Assembly (NCBI GenBank): GCA_944472135.2
Contig: OX235265.1
Span: 46,411,459 to 46,475,458 of the forward strand
DNA from: Trichobilharzia regenti
Taxonomy: Eukaryota > Platyhelminthes > Trematoda > Strigeidida > Schistosomatidae
DNA length: 64,000 bases
Direction of reading: 5' to 3'
Shown here: one piece after another, positions 21,085 to 32,829 of the stretch
How the letters are laid out: every line of letters begins with the position of its first letter
How positions within the stretch are numbered: position 1 is the first letter of the stretch
Made by a program: the position numbers and the translations under genes
Notes under the pieces: generated by a model
Seen by the model: only the letters and a program-made list of their open reading frames with translations
What the model was told of the DNA's origin: nothing
Database searches by the model: none

Positions 21085-21396
21085 AACTACAAGTGTGGTG
21101 AAAGCTGTCTGCTAGCTAAAATCGGTAGACAGCACTTTACGTCAATGTTTACGTCCCAAATCTTGGTCATGAGAAAAAAACAAGAACAAAGATTAAATCG
21201 ACAATCAATAACAGCAGACTTTGTTTGCGTGGGCGGATACGATTTGCAGATATATGGTCTGACCTTCAAAGAAATGACCAATCAGAAGACGCTGTTTCTC
21301 TGCTAATAATAACGAATAATAATGTGTATAAAAATCTATGTTGACTTCCTCAATAAAGGATCTGTTGCCTGACCCTTGTCTTCTTTCGTTACACAA
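21085..21396 (+). mobile_element. 3' end of a second-lineage gypsy element (LTR fragment)
   Basis: Aligns with 8660-8988: GCTGTCTGCTAGC against the pol end at 8661-8675, TACGTCAATGTTTA, CCAATCAGAAG, and the end GATCTGTTGCCTGACCCTTGTCTTC...GTTACA. No pol frame remains. Confidence 0.65.
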
Positions 21397-21579
21397 CTAC
21401 CTTAACATTAACGAGAATACTTCTCAACAGAATGTCAGCAAATTTCCACTTGAAAGAATCGAATTAGGCAATAAGCATTTGTAGCCGACAGGTGAAGAAT
21501 AAGCAACCTCTGAAATGAGAAACAATGAATTTAGTTAACTGTAATTCCAAAGATTACTAAAACAACTTCTTATTTTCAA

Positions 21580-21985
21580 TAGTTGGTTTGTAAGGATTAG
21601 TTTTGTTTTTAAGAGTTAATCACGGATTGATATCAGTTAGAGAACCCTTGAAAACCAGGGAGTACTGGACAGCTGCTGTTTCATCCTAGTTTGGGAATCA
21701 TCGGAAGTACGCACCAACCACCATGCGGTTCAAACCCAGGACATTCCGGTCACAAGGGAAGCTGACTCGTATACCATTCAGCCAATGGGATCCGATTCAA
21801 TGGCCAGTTCATGGATCTCTTACTTCTACCAATTCGTGATTATTAGCGCGACTACCAACCAATGTCGTCGGTGGGACATCCATCCTCACATGTAACTGAA
21901 TAGACCTCACTGGTCACAACTTCTCAATAGAACTCCAGGAAACTCCGTCCTGTAGCAAGTCACTAGTGAGTATCAGATTAATTTT
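21580..21985 (-). repeat. S3 SINE with hammerhead
   Basis: Near full-length, minus strand. The tail is at 21580-21650 (complement of CTAACTGATATCAATCCGTGATTAAC), then the hammerhead, the tRNA-like part with B box GGTTTGAACC form, and the leader with CCTGGAGTTCT and CACTAGTGACTTG. The same order is seen at 63030-63440. Confidence 0.75.
21661..21712 (-). ncRNA. Hammerhead ribozyme, S3 type
   Basis: On the minus strand: CCGATGA (C for U in the core), TTCC/GGAT around CAAACTA, GAAAC, AGCAGCT, GTC, CAGTACTC. Stem I pairs GTACT with AGTAC. The extra AGC gives stem III a real loop. One core change probably weakens cleavage. Confidence 0.7.
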
Positions 21986-22109
21986 CGTATCGTTTATTAT
22001 GCGATAATTATGACTAGTTATAATAGTACTAACAGTTATTTGATACACACACATCATGAACTTCATAGTGTTTTAAATCATTTTCGAAATAATTCTGAAT
22101 GTGCTTACT

Positions 22110-22275
22110 TTTCCCATTGATTATGTTGGATGGAAATGTTCGCTCTCTGTTGATATGCTGGATCCTTGTACGAACACTTCGACAATGAAGTCATCTTCGG
22201 TTGACAGTGACCAATAGTGGAGTCCACAATGAACATTTCCACCTGTTTGGGACTCATCATCTGTGTAGTCCACCT
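22110..22275 (-). repeat. SM-alpha-like remnant with decayed hammerhead
   Basis: On the minus strand, GATGAGTCCCAAACAGGTGGAAATG is followed by the complement of GTGACCAATAGTGGAGTCC. The order matches SM-alpha, but stem II and the cleavage site are altered. Confidence 0.55.
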
Positions 22276-22430
22276 GAGGGGGGGGAGAACGGGCTCTTGA
22301 GTGGACACGCCACAGAATGATACTGCATTCTATTCTATTCTATTCTTGCAAAAGGAGGCTGGGATGAGTGTGTTCTGTTCTCCTGTAAAACCTGTCACTG
22401 GGTGTATCATTACGTAAACTGGGAATGTGG

Positions 22431-22485
22431 GTACATCCAACTGACGAGTCTCGAAATATGCATGAAACATGCATCTTGAATTTCC
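22431..22485 (+). ncRNA. Hammerhead ribozyme, SM-alpha type, partly decayed
   Basis: Plus strand: ATCCAA then CTGACGA (intact core), a rearranged stem II, GAAA (intact), CATGCATC and TTGAAT, so stem I pairs at five of six positions. The GTACATCC lead-in matches SM-alpha. Loss of stem II complementarity argues against strong activity. Confidence 0.6.
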
Positions 22486-22499
22486 CTGTTAGTTTGAAT

Positions 22500-23430
22500 G
22501 TGCTTTGTGATTTTAACTTAAACTATTCTATAACCCAACCTACTTTACCGCATACTCCGCACAGCTTGTCTTTTTTTTGTGAAATATGAAAAAAACTTCT
22601 TTTTGTTGAGTTTTTGTTTTCATTGCATATTCGCTTGATTTACTTTCCACATGTTATTGTTGTTGGTTTTTTTTCCCTGTCTCTCTCTCTCTCCTTCAAT
22701 ACATAGGTCAATAAATTTTTATAACTAATTAATAAAGCGTAAAATACACGGTGAAAAATGTTTATTTTTCCTTTTTCATACACCTCACTAGACAACACAT
22801 ATAAAGCAGAAAAAAAAGAGGGGAATTTGATAACTGTTTTCATTTGAAATACAACACACTTTCCTTAGTGTTATCATCACTATCATCATCATCATCAACT
22901 TCCTTCCATCCTTCCTTCCTTCCAGTATTGTTGTATTGTAATTGTGGTGGTTGTTCTTTTCGAAGTGGCGCGCAAATACACGCACACTCAAACAAAATGC
23001 ACACAACTATTGAGTACATGTTCAGTTGTGAATAAGTTTTGTTGTTTGAAATGAAGTGAAATTGCATGCTTCAATTAATTTAGAACATGTATATTGTGTA
23101 TATATTTCTAAGTTGAAATATTATATCATAAATTAAGATATATATAATTATACAGATATTATAAGTAAATTATGAGAGAAAACAATCTGAAAATTAATAG
23201 ATAAGGTTACATGAGAAATAAAATGGTAAAGAGTGAAATTTATGTGTGTGTGGAATATTATTAAAAATTTAACTCTGATTTGAGAATTTCAGATTCATCT
23301 ATGAAAAATAGAGACAATGTAGGTAGTTGAGTAGATATTCTGACGTAACAACAGATTTCATGAGGAGTGGACTCTGTAAAATGTAATGAGTCTTAACAAG
23401 TATACTGCTCATTAGAATATTTAAGCACAA
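22500..23430. other. Low-complexity AT-rich spacer
   Basis: Contains (CT)n near 22680, CAT-rich and CTTCC-rich tracts at 22865-22922. Small open frames here are low-complexity translations. No gene recognised. Confidence 0.55.
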
Positions 23431-23620
23431 TTCCTGGTCCAAGGCTTCATGTGGCCGATTGCCTTCAACCATCCAGTATCATCAAATCAATGTGCACCGA
23501 GATGGCGAGCTGCCTGGCTTGATGGTGGCCATATTGCGAACCTGACTGATGGAATTCAGTCTACACCAAAGAAAGAACTACCCACATTACACTAGTTACT
23601 AACTAGTGTCCAGTCAGAGA
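23430..23620. repeat. S4 SINE pieces, inverted
   Basis: CCGATTGCCTTCAACCATCC...ATCATCAA matches the S4 end at 60315-60350. It is directly followed by the complement of the S4 start (GTCAGGTT.GCAAT.TGGCCACCAT), so two pieces lie back to back. Confidence 0.55.
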
Positions 23621-23930
23621 TTTCCCATGTGCTAGACTATTAGACAAACTTTTTGTGAGACGGTTAATTACGCTACCCAGGCTTATGCAAGTCAAGAGAT
23701 ATTGAAGCGTTGAACTCATTGTATGAAAGCGAGGTGCTCAAGTCAATTAACCAGACAGAGAAAGCATTACCAGCATAAGAATAAAGCTGAATCAAATATT
23801 GAGCAACAGTTTAAAAGGTGGAGAACATGAATTCTACTAGTTGAATTTTTACTAAACATACAAAATAGTTTGTAATTAACAAACGAATTACATCATTTCA
23901 ATGAATTAATCAATATCTGAATATTTTCAG
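23621..23930. other. Spacer without recognised content
   Basis: No gene recognised. Confidence 0.45.
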
Positions 23931-23934
23931 TGTA

Positions 23935-24985
23935 CTCAGTCCAACAAATATAATTCCCGATTCAATAACAATTGAATTTATCAGTAAGGTCTCATTTTAT
24001 TGCCGATATATGGATGATACCTTCATCCTTTGTGACAATGCTTCTGATAGGAGTACAACAGTTACTGAATTCAATGGAATACATTCTGCTATGAAATTCA
24101 TATGCTAAGAGGAATTCCAAGACAGAATTAATTGCCTTCCTGGATGTCCTATTTACAAGAAAACCAAATAGTGGCATATAAAGAAATTTGCATAGAAAAA
24201 CCACTTGGACAGGACAGTATACACATTTTCACAGCTTCGTTCCTCTCAAGTACAAAAGAAATTTAGTGAAGACCCTCAGCCACAGAGTTAGTTAGAGCTA
24301 TATGCTCAGAAGAGGTAATTGAAGATCAATTAAGCATTGTATATGATACTTTGATCGAAAATAGCTATCCCAAAAAAATTTATCAAGAAACACATGACAA
24401 AGAAAGCAGAAAAGGACTACTCACTATCTGTAAACAAGAAGCCACTTCATGTACGACTACAATTCAACGGCGATATATCAAGTGAGATGATTACGAAGAA
24501 ATTATGAAAATCCTTTCAAAGAAGTTTTAATGCTGGCGAACTACACGTCTTATTCTCTACACGACCGATGGTGCCACCTCGACTGAAAGATGAAGTACCT
24601 AGACTAGCCACTTCAAATTGTATCTACCAATTCAACTGCACTTGTAGTGGAGCGAGTCATATTGGCCGTTGCTCTAGGAACTTGATTTTTCGTGCTCACT
24701 CGAGAACATCTCCCATTATGGCTGAGTAAAGGTGTAGTTAAAACCATCAACAGTTCGATATTGGACCATCTGGTACCAACCGGCCGGCCACAAAGCCAGC
24801 CACCATTGAAGAATCCTTCTCTATCATCTACCGGGTACCAAATAAATTTCCAAAATCATCGAAGTACCGCATTCTCCAAACATCAGAGGATATTGCAATT
24901 CGCCTCAAATAACCAGTGCTTTGTGTGCAAAAGAAGCAAGTCCAGTTAGCCACTACTACTGCCCTGGCGGGCCTTCATTATTATT
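23935..24985 (+). pseudogene. PLE family P2: RT core and GIY-YIG, frame-broken
   Basis: RT box HFYCRYMDDTFILC (YMDD) lies near 23995-24030. LHRKTTWTGQYTHFHSFVPLKYKRNLVKTL follows at about 24190-24280. The nuclease start IYQFNCTCSGASHIGRCSRNLIFRAHS is near 24618-24700, where HIG replaces YIG, and after a frameshift REHLPLWLSKGVVKTINSSILDHL continues. At least three frame changes. A LINE copy has inserted at its 3' end, and the element's pLTR resumes at about 25955. Confidence 0.8.
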
Positions 24986-24989
24986 ATTA

Positions 24990-25950
24990 TTATTATATCC
25001 TTTAATTCCTAGAGGAGCATAGGGCGTCACCCACACGCCTCCATTGCGTTCGGTTCTTTGCTTGAGTTTTCACCTGGCTCCAGGTCTGCCCACATGCTTT
25101 CATCTCCTCTTCACATCACCTCCTCCAAGTCACCCCACCCTGTCACTGACGATCAACTCACCGCTTCCCTTTCGCGTTCCACTCCAGCAATGGCTCGTCT
25201 AGTGATGTCACTTGATGGTTACCTCAGAGTATGGCCAATCCACTATAGTTTCTTCCTGCCTATTTGTTGCACAATCGGTTCCTGCTGGGTTGGTTCGCTC
25301 ATTGACAGAGATCCATATTGCTGATCTTTTCTGGCTGACCATCTGATCTTGAGCAGTAATGAGCGAAGACAACTGTTGATGAAGGTCTGTAGCTTGTTTC
25401 AGGTGCTCTTTATGATGCGCTGGCCAAGTCTCTGATCCGTACAGTATGTAGCATTGACTTCACATTGGAGTTGAAAATCCGGATCTTATTTTCATTTTCA
25501 TGCTGAGTGATGTTGACCTCCACACAGACTTGAGAGTAATGAAAGCTTGTCTTACTTTCCCGATCCTCACTGCCTTCATATCCTCGTCAGTTCTGTCCAC
25601 CTGTAGTTGAAACGATGCTCCCCAGGTAGGTAGGTAGTTGAAGGAGGTTGTTTCTTTCAGATTTCTCCTATTTATGCTGGTTGATTGTTGTCTGTTGTTG
25701 TTGTTCCTGTAGCTGTTGACCAGGAATCTTCATCACCTCTGTTTTATCTATGTTCACCTGAAGTCCTATCTTCTCTGGATGCTTGTTCTGACAACTTGTT
25801 GCTTTTCACTTGAATATCTTCCAGTATGTGGGGAACCAGACATACATCATCGGCGAAGTTCAGATTCCCCATGCTTTTTGTGTGGGGTCCATTTTATGCC
25901 AGTCTCCTCGTTGTCCTCCACGATCTGTCTCATTATCCAATCTACTGTAT
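24990..25950 (-). mobile_element. RTE-like LINE fragment inserted in a PLE
   Basis: Minus strand, ending with the family terminus CTCCTCTAGGAATTAAAGGA. It shares with 31768-32828 long stretches that look identical, including the same frame-breaking changes. It splits PLE P2, whose terminal repeat continues at 25955. Confidence 0.85.
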
Positions 25951-25954
25951 AACA

Positions 25955-26075
25955 CTATAATGTATATATAACTGTTGTACCTGATGATGAAGCTATCGAA
26001 AAGAGTACTTTTTGTTCAGTATCCATTCTTTTGAAACATTTTAATGGGCATTTTTAATCAATTGATTTTTATCAT
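25955..26075 (+). repeat. PLE P2 terminal repeat (pLTR) piece
   Basis: Matches 41980-42080 (ATAATGTATATATAACTG, CCTGATGATGAAG.TATCGAAAAGAGTA, TTCAGT..CCATTCTTTTGAAA). It holds CTGATGA...CGAAAAG, a hammerhead-core-like arrangement. Confidence 0.75.
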
Positions 26076-26079
26076 TTAA

Positions 26080-26620
26080 CTCTTCAGAACTTTTCAAGAT
26101 TACGAGTTTTGAAAGCCTTTGGATACAGACAAAAGTTGTTTCACCTTTAACATATTTTAGGGATAAACTATCCATAGTTAGGTGAATTCATCTAGTAGAC
26201 CGAGAATAATTTGTAGGTTTTAATCTATACATATCTTGAATAAAAAATAATATCAGCAAGTGTGGTCTAAAATTTTACGCCTTTTTCTCATTATATCCGT
26301 AAGATCAGGTCTAAACGACTTTGAACAAGTATTACTGAGAAATACCTAGATGGGAAATCTTTGAGGCAATGGTTGATTTTCAGACAGACTTTGCCACAAA
26401 CTCATATCAGTTAGAAGACCATTCGCAGCCACTGTATAGTAGTAGTTCTATATTCTGGATAGACTGTGATCACAGTTGCGACGTCATTGCATGATCGTGT
26501 GATACAGACAATGTGTTCTAACCGAATATTATTCTCACATATGCCCACAATTCAATACGGCGTTAGCAACAGAATACTATGTATCAGAACATTCTATTTC
26601 GTATCATTTAATGTAAGCTA
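26080..26620. other. Spacer without recognised content
   Basis: No gene recognised. Confidence 0.5.
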
Positions 26621-26624
26621 AAAC

Positions 26625-26740
26625 CACACGCTCAATGATTGCTTAGAGAATATAAAAGTATATATACATGTAAATAGCGGTTTGATCACTTGAAAATATA
26701 CGTTGGCTTCCGCGTCTCACCTTCTGTCGTTACAACTGGA
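26625..26740 (+). repeat. LTR-like end, weak
   Basis: A TATA-rich stretch followed by GCGTCTCACCTTCTGTCGTTACA resembles the terminal pattern of the LTR pieces at 8988 and 21396. Only the last 60 or so bases support this. Confidence 0.35.
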
Positions 26741-26999
26741 CTCCAGATTAGCTGGCGAATTTTTGAGTGCCCATCCCATATCTTGAAGGCGTTTTACGCG
26801 ATCCCTTGTAGTGTTTTTGTGTAAGCCCTGCTGAAGAGTACTGAGTAAATCTGAAAAGGCCTCTTCTGTATTACTTAGTTCTCTATAGTTGTATAGCTGG
26901 TTTCATTTAGTGATAAAACTTACCTTGATATTTTGGAAAAAACGTTTAATGGTTTGTTTTTTCTTATTTACAGCTTGATTCCACACTGTATTTTTGTTA

Positions 27000-27150
27000 C
27001 AAGTATGGAATTTTCAGCATGGATATCGGTAGCCCAAATTTTGCAGGCCGACCATAGATATCAGGTGTGCGCCGGCGTGGGCTCGAACCTCGGACCATGT
27101 GCATGGTCGGCGAGAATCCTAACCACTGTGCCACCGACGCACAGTGTCTG
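27000..27150 (-). repeat. tRNA-derived SINE S1
   Basis: On the minus strand: GGTGGCACAGTGGTTAGGAT (A-box region), GGTTCGAGCCC (B box), then the tail through GGGCTACCGATATCC to CATACTTGTAAC. Full-length match to 56667-56846. Confidence 0.8.
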
Positions 27151-27159
27151 TATTATTAT

Positions 27160-27535
27160 TATTATTATTCCGTTGCGTTCCGATAGGAACGTAAGGCTTC
27201 AACAACACATTTCCGCTTTGTTCGGTTTTCTGCCATCCTCTTCAGCTGGGTTCACGATTCACCAAACTCTCTCCTCTCTTCTTCACACGATCTCCTCCAT
27301 GTCACCCTCGCAATGACGACCCACTTGTCCTTTCCCATTGGGATTCCACTCGAGCACTGACCTGGAGTGCAATGTCATTCAGTGGCCTCCTCAATGCATG
27401 CCCGATCCATCTCCACTTTCTCCTACATATTTGATGGGCGATAGGCTGTTGGTTGGTTTGTTCCCATAGTTTCCTGTTGCTTATTCTTTCTAGACATTCA
27501 ATCTTCAGTATGGAGCGAAGGCAGCTGTTGACAAA
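27160..27535 (-). mobile_element. RTE-like LINE 3' fragment, diverged subfamily
   Basis: Minus strand encodes FVNSCLRSILKIECLERISNRKLWEQTNQQPIAHQICRRKWRWIGHALRRPLNDIA before the frame is lost. It ends in GTTCCTATCGGAACGCAACGG. It is joined directly to a second LINE family at about 27545. Confidence 0.8.
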
Positions 27536-27544
27536 GAGTCTGTC

Positions 27545-28800
27545 TGTCTGTCTGTTTTCGACATAGAACTTTGCACAAATGTGCGGAAGTTCAAGTCGCC
27601 ACACTCCGTGTAGCACGCGAAGCAAGAGAAGAAAGTACAAGAAAAGCATAATAGAAACAGTGAGCAGAGGTGTGAGACAAAGGAGTAATAAAGAAATACA
27701 AAACAGTTTCATTGGAGATCATAAGTCACAGGGAGTGGATGCATCTGCGCCACTGAGAACGGTTTTGAGCCATGTCACCAATTGTTTCCAACCACAGATT
27801 TTTACCGTCCCGAGGACCCCAGCCTGGAAGTCTACACCTTTCTACGTGGCTTAGACCAACTGTTGTGGATTTCATTGACTGATGCCAAGTTTTTGTTTGA
27901 CCGCCGCTAGCTTTTTTCCAGTCTGACCCTATATCCGCTAACATTGCTCGTCGAGGGAGGCGATGGCTTGGCATGCGTAACACATGTCCTAACCATCTCA
28001 GTCTTTGTAGCTTCACGACTTCGTCGATTGATTTCCCCAGTTTACCTAGAACTCGACGCCTAACTTCAATGTTGCTCACCTTATTATGCCATTTCACACG
28101 GGAAATAGAACGCAGGCACCTATGATCAAATACAGCTAGTCTTTTCATGTCTTCCACTCTCAGTGGCCAGGTCTCACAACCATAAAGGAGGACGGAGCGG
28201 ACTGATGAGCAGTACACCCGCCCTTTGGTCGATAGTCGAACATCTCGTCTACGCCAGAGTCGGCGTAAACTAACAAATGCGAAACGAGCCCCTTGTATTC
28301 GTGCTGAGATTTCGTCAGAGACCAACCCGTTGGCATTGACTGATGGTAATTCCCAAATAAGTGAAGCGGTCAACGTGCTCTACCACTTCACTTCCTATTT
28401 TTAAACTAGGCGTCGATGTAGTCCAGTCCTGTAACATCATCTTGCATTTGGCGGGAGCGAATCGCATGCCAAACATTCGTAGATTGCGGCTCAAGGTGTT
28501 TAGAAGACTCTGCATTTCGTCAGCGTCTTCGCCTAGAAGGACTATATCGTCTGCATATTCCAAGTCAACGAGATTATTCCCCGGTAGCAAGTCAATCCCT
28601 GAGTCGCTGAAGTCACCTAGGGTTAAGTCCATTAACACATCTATGATGAAGTTGAATAGAAAAGGAGATAATGGGCATCCTTGACGGACACCACTGGTCG
28701 TCATCAGTTCAGATGACAGCTCGCCGTAAGCCATAACCTGGCTGTATGAGTACGAGTAGAGTGCCTTAATCAGTGCAATATATTTTCTTGGTATTGACAA
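27545..28800 (-). mobile_element. Second non-LTR LINE family, RT C-terminal half
   Basis: Two overlapping minus-strand frames. 28800-28315 has SGVRQGCPLSPFLFNFIIDVLMD and LVDLEYADDIVLLGEDADEM (YADD box). 28373-27726 has ARIQGARFAFVSLRRLWRRRDVRL, SVRSVLLYGCETWPLRVEDMKRLAVFDHRCLRSISRVKW and LRWLGHVLRMPSHRLPRRAML. One indel near 28345 separates them. A 3' untranslated part runs to about 27545. RTE-type is likely, but clade assignment is from appearance only. The endonuclease is missing. Confidence 0.85.
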
Positions 28801-29310
28801 AGAGTGATCATCTAACTGACCCTGCTATTTGTTGTTGTGTTTTTTTCGTGCACCACAGAACTAACCATTACGAAGTACGAACATTTCCAAAATTTAGAGT
28901 AAATTTCGCAGCCACAACTAACCGCTAGACCATTTCTGGGCTTTGACAGGTATTTGAACTATAGAATCCACCCTATGTTTTGAAGTCTAAGTAGATATGA
29001 GGTTGTTTTATTATACAATGAGGCTGCTAGCTTTTCACACCCAACTTTCCTTCTTTTCCAGGTATAGAACCAGATAGTAAACTAAGTCAACAATACAGAC
29101 AACCAAATTACTTTATTCTTCGTCTTTGAAACTTACATCCAATTGAGACAGTTCAACTGTAGCAATGTTTACTTGCAGTGATAACAGAGTACAATTCGAC
29201 ATTTTATAAAGATATGCGTATTGTTAAAATTTCAAATAATCTTAAAAGAATACTTCCAATGAATATGAAACTCAAATTTTTGGCTTTTAACTGGCCACTT
29301 ACAAATATTA
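28801..29310. other. Spacer with a faint S2 SINE trace
   Basis: 28975-29075 (GAGGCTGCTAGCTTTTCACACCCAACTTTCC) resembles the antisense middle of S2. The rest is unrecognised. Confidence 0.4.
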
Positions 29311-29314
29311 TTAT

Positions 29315-30590
29315 TATATTATTATTGCTCCCTTGGGTTCCTAGTGGAACATAGGGCTTCAACTGCACGTCTCCATTTGCTTATGTCTTCTGCTGTACTT
29401 TTAACCTCCATCCATGTTAGTCCATATTCTTTCAACTCCTCTTCACACGATCTCCTCCATGTCACCCTTGCACCGACGTCCCACACGCCGCTTCCCTTTC
29501 GGGTTCCACTCGAGGGCTTGGCGCGCGATGTCACCCAGCGGTCTCCTCAGCGAGTGTCCAATCCATCTCCACTTTCTCCTGCATATTTGTTGGGCGATTG
29601 GTTCTTGCTTTGTTTGTTCCCATAATTCCTTGTTGGTGATTCTTTCCGGCCATCTGATCTTCAGTATAGAGCCAGCGGAGACAGTTGTTGTTGATAAAGG
29701 TCTGGTCTGCAACAGGCTGTTGGAAATATTCTTTGTGACCAGTCCGTCAAGTTTCTGATCCGTATAGAAGAACCGACTTGACTTGACGTTTGTATTGAAA
29801 ATCCGACCGAATTTTGTTGTTGATGCTGAGTGACGAAGATTTCCAGATTGGTTTCAGGTTGATGAATGTGTTCCTCGCTCGCCTTCCCGATGATTCTCGA
29901 TTTGGCATCCTCGTCCGTTCCGACTCCCTGTAGTTGAGACAATGCTCCCTAGATCAGTGAGTGAATGAAGTAACCTCTTTCAAATCCCTCCCGTTGATGG
30001 TGATTGGTGCTGCATGTTGCTGCTGGTGTTGTTGTTGGTTGGTTATTTTCATAATCTCCGTCTTGTCTATGTTCACTAGGAGTCTTGTCTTCGCCGGCTG
30101 CTTCTTCGACCAGTTTGTCGGTTTTTGCTCGCTTGTAAGTCTTCAATTTTGTGTGACATCAAACATAAATGATCCACGCGTGAAATCCAGGTCTTCTAGT
30201 CAGGTTCTTCACATCAATCCAGTATATCCCTGTCTTCTCGTTTCCCACTGTCTGACGCATAATCCAGTCCACCACAATTAGGAATATCATTGGTGATAGT
30301 AAGCACCCTTGTCTGACTCCTGTGTTTACTCCAAACACCTCGCTGAGTCTTCCGTTGTGGATCACTTGACATGTGCCGTTGTCATACAGCTGTTGAATGA
30401 GGTTGATGAATATTTGATGTACGCCATAGTACTCGAATAATTTCCAAATTACTTCACGATCAACGCTGTCGAAGGCCTTCTCAAAGTCGATAAAGTTGAG
30501 GTAGAGGTTTGATTGCCATTCCATGCTTTGTTCTGTGATGATGCGTAGAGTTGCAATTTGGTCAGTACATGATTTGCCTTTCCTGAATCC
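29315..30590 (-). mobile_element. RTE-like LINE fragment reaching the RT active centre
   Basis: The minus strand at 30524-30159 encodes LYLNFIDFEKAFDSVDREVIWKL (RT motif A), NGRLSEVFGVNTGVRQGCLLSPMIFLIVVDWIMRQT (motif B), then loses frame. Further blocks reach VNIDKTEIMKI-like, KIRWPERITNKELWEQT and RRKWRWIGHSLRRP (about 29640-29560), with the terminal GTTCCACTAGGAACCCAAGGGA. This copy extends furthest 5' of its subfamily but is broken several times. Confidence 0.8.
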
Positions 30591-30599
30591 AGATTACAA

Positions 30600-30631
<32 letters not shown>

Positions 30632-30839
30632 ATGATTTGCATCCAGCCAGTGAATATAGTTAAAACAACCTCTTGTGAGTGCTTTTAGTAAATTTGTACA
30701 ATGTTAATCCTACACGAAGTTTACCTGAGAAAAAAGTGATATATATATATATATAGGCCATGGATTTCTAATAATTTGATCAAACGCATTCTTGCAAAGT
30801 CAGAGAATATATATACATATATCACCGGTAGGCTGAAGT

Positions 30840-31205
30840 AGTCTGAAATCAATTTTGATTGACGTCAGGCTGGGGACTTTCATCAACAATTACCACAGCT
30901 CAACACTGAAGGCCAGATAACCGCCCAGGAAAGATAAGAGACAAGGAAGTCTGATAGGCAGAGGAAAGTGGGAATGGATTAGACATAAGGCTGAGGAGAC
31001 CGATAATTGATAGCACACTCCAGGCTGTCGAGTGGAATGCAAGTAGAGAACGACAACTTCGGAGTCTGTAGATGTTATGAAGAAGATCATACACAGAGGA
31101 ACTGAAGTCTTGTGAGCACTTTGTGGAGGCTGGTGAAAATGATGACAGAAAACCGAATGTGAAAAGAAGATGTGGTGCTAAAGTCTTCTGCCCCAATCAG
31201 AATGC
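30840..31205 (+). mobile_element. Old RTE-like LINE 3' fragment
   Basis: The arrangement GTGGGAATGGATTAG..ATAAGGCTGAGGAGACC and later GAAGAAGATCATACACAGAGGAACTGAAG follows the family 3' end. No frame is kept. Confidence 0.5.
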
Positions 31206-31765
31206 GAAGAATGAACAATAATAATAATAATCTAACAATTTAACTTATCCCAAATGTGGTGGCTTTTCATGGAAATTATGCGATATAAATTTAGAAGCAG
31301 ATCAAAAATGTACAAGATTCAGCTCATAAGATTTTAGGGATTTAGGTTATTTTAAGTATATCACTGCACAAATATCCACTAATGTAATCACATTAGAATA
31401 TATTGGTTTTTAGCTGGATTCTTACAGAAGTCATAAGTTCATATTGACGAGTGGTTTCAAACTAGGTTAAAAGAGTTGTCTAATACTTCTTATTTCTCAA
31501 TGCCTCTGTAAATGATATGGAGTTGTATGTAAATCTACTTGCATATTAAGTTCATTTATCAACCCAAACATCATTACTCAGTGAGATGCAGTTACATCCA
31601 CATGTCATGCCCCACATATTCTGGAGCCAATTACTACCCAACCCTGATTAAGTAACATCATTTTAAATGTGAAGACAATCTCATGATATTCGGTAAAAAA
31701 ACAACAACCAGTAAGGTAAAATGAAATGGGACAATCCTGTCTAACTAGAACATTTTTAATCCTTA
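31206..31765. other. Spacer without recognised content
   Basis: No gene recognised. Confidence 0.5.
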
Positions 31766-31767
31766 AC

Positions 31768-32828
31768 ATTGATCCACAACGGGAAACTTACGGAATCCTT
31801 TGAAGTGAAGACGGGAGTAAGAAAAGACTGTCCGGCTGCCTACTATCTCCAATGATTTTCCTGATTGTGGGTGGTAGATAGGAAAATGCGATAGACAGTG
31901 GAGGACAACGAGGAGACTGGCAATAAGATGGACCCCACACAAAAAGCATGGGGAATCTGAACTTCGCCGATGATGTATGTCTGGTTCCCCACATACTGGA
32001 AGATATTCAAGTGAAAAGCAACAAGTTGTCAGAACAAGCATCCAGAGAAGATAGGACTTCAGGTGAACATAGATAAAACAGAGGTGATGAAGATTCCTGG
32101 TCAACAGCTACAGGAACAACAACAACAGACAACAATCAACCAGCATAAATAGGAGAAATCTGAAAGAAACAACCTCCTTCAACTACCTACCTACCTGGGG
32201 AGCATCGTTTCAACTACAGGTGGACAGAACTGACGAGGATATGAAGGCAGTGAGGATCGGGAAAGTAAGACAAGCTTTCATTACTCTCAAGTCTGTGTGG
32301 AGGTCAACATCACTCAGCATGAAAATGAAAATAAGATCCGGATTTTCAACTCCAATGTGAAGTCAATGCTACATACTGTACGGATCAGAGACTTGGCCAG
32401 CGCATCATAAAGAGCACCTGAAACAAGCTACAGACCTTCATCAACAGTTGTCTTCGCTCATTACTGCTCAAGATCAGATGGCTGACCAGAAAAGATCAGC
32501 AATATGGATCTCTGTCAATGAGCGAACCAACCCAGCAGGAACCGATTGTGCAACAAATAGGCAGGAAGAAACTATAGTGGATTGGCCATACTCTGAGGTA
32601 ACCATCAAGTGACATCACTAGACGAGCCATTGCTGGAGTGGAACGCGAAAGGGAAGCGGTGAGTTGATCGTCAGTGACAGGGTGGGGTGACTTGGAGGAG
32701 GTGATGTGAAGAGGAGATGAAAGCATGTGGGCAGACCTGGAGCCAGGTGAAAACTCAAGCAAAGAACCGAACGCAATGGAGGCGTGTGGGTGACGCCCTA
32801 TGCTCCTCTAGGAATTAAAGGAAATAAT
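31768..32828 (+). mobile_element. RTE-like LINE fragment, main family
   Basis: Starts at GATCCACAACGGGAAACTTACGG and ends at GCTCCTCTAGGAATTAAAGG. Frame-broken in the same places as the inverted copy at 24990-25950; an 88-codon antisense translation is identical in both. Confidence 0.85.
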
Positions 32829-32829
32829 A

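Noticed and set aside
25058..25324. 88-codon plus-strand frame, also at 32496-32762 on minus
   Set aside because: Antisense of the LINE RT C-terminus; shared only because the LINE copies are near identical.
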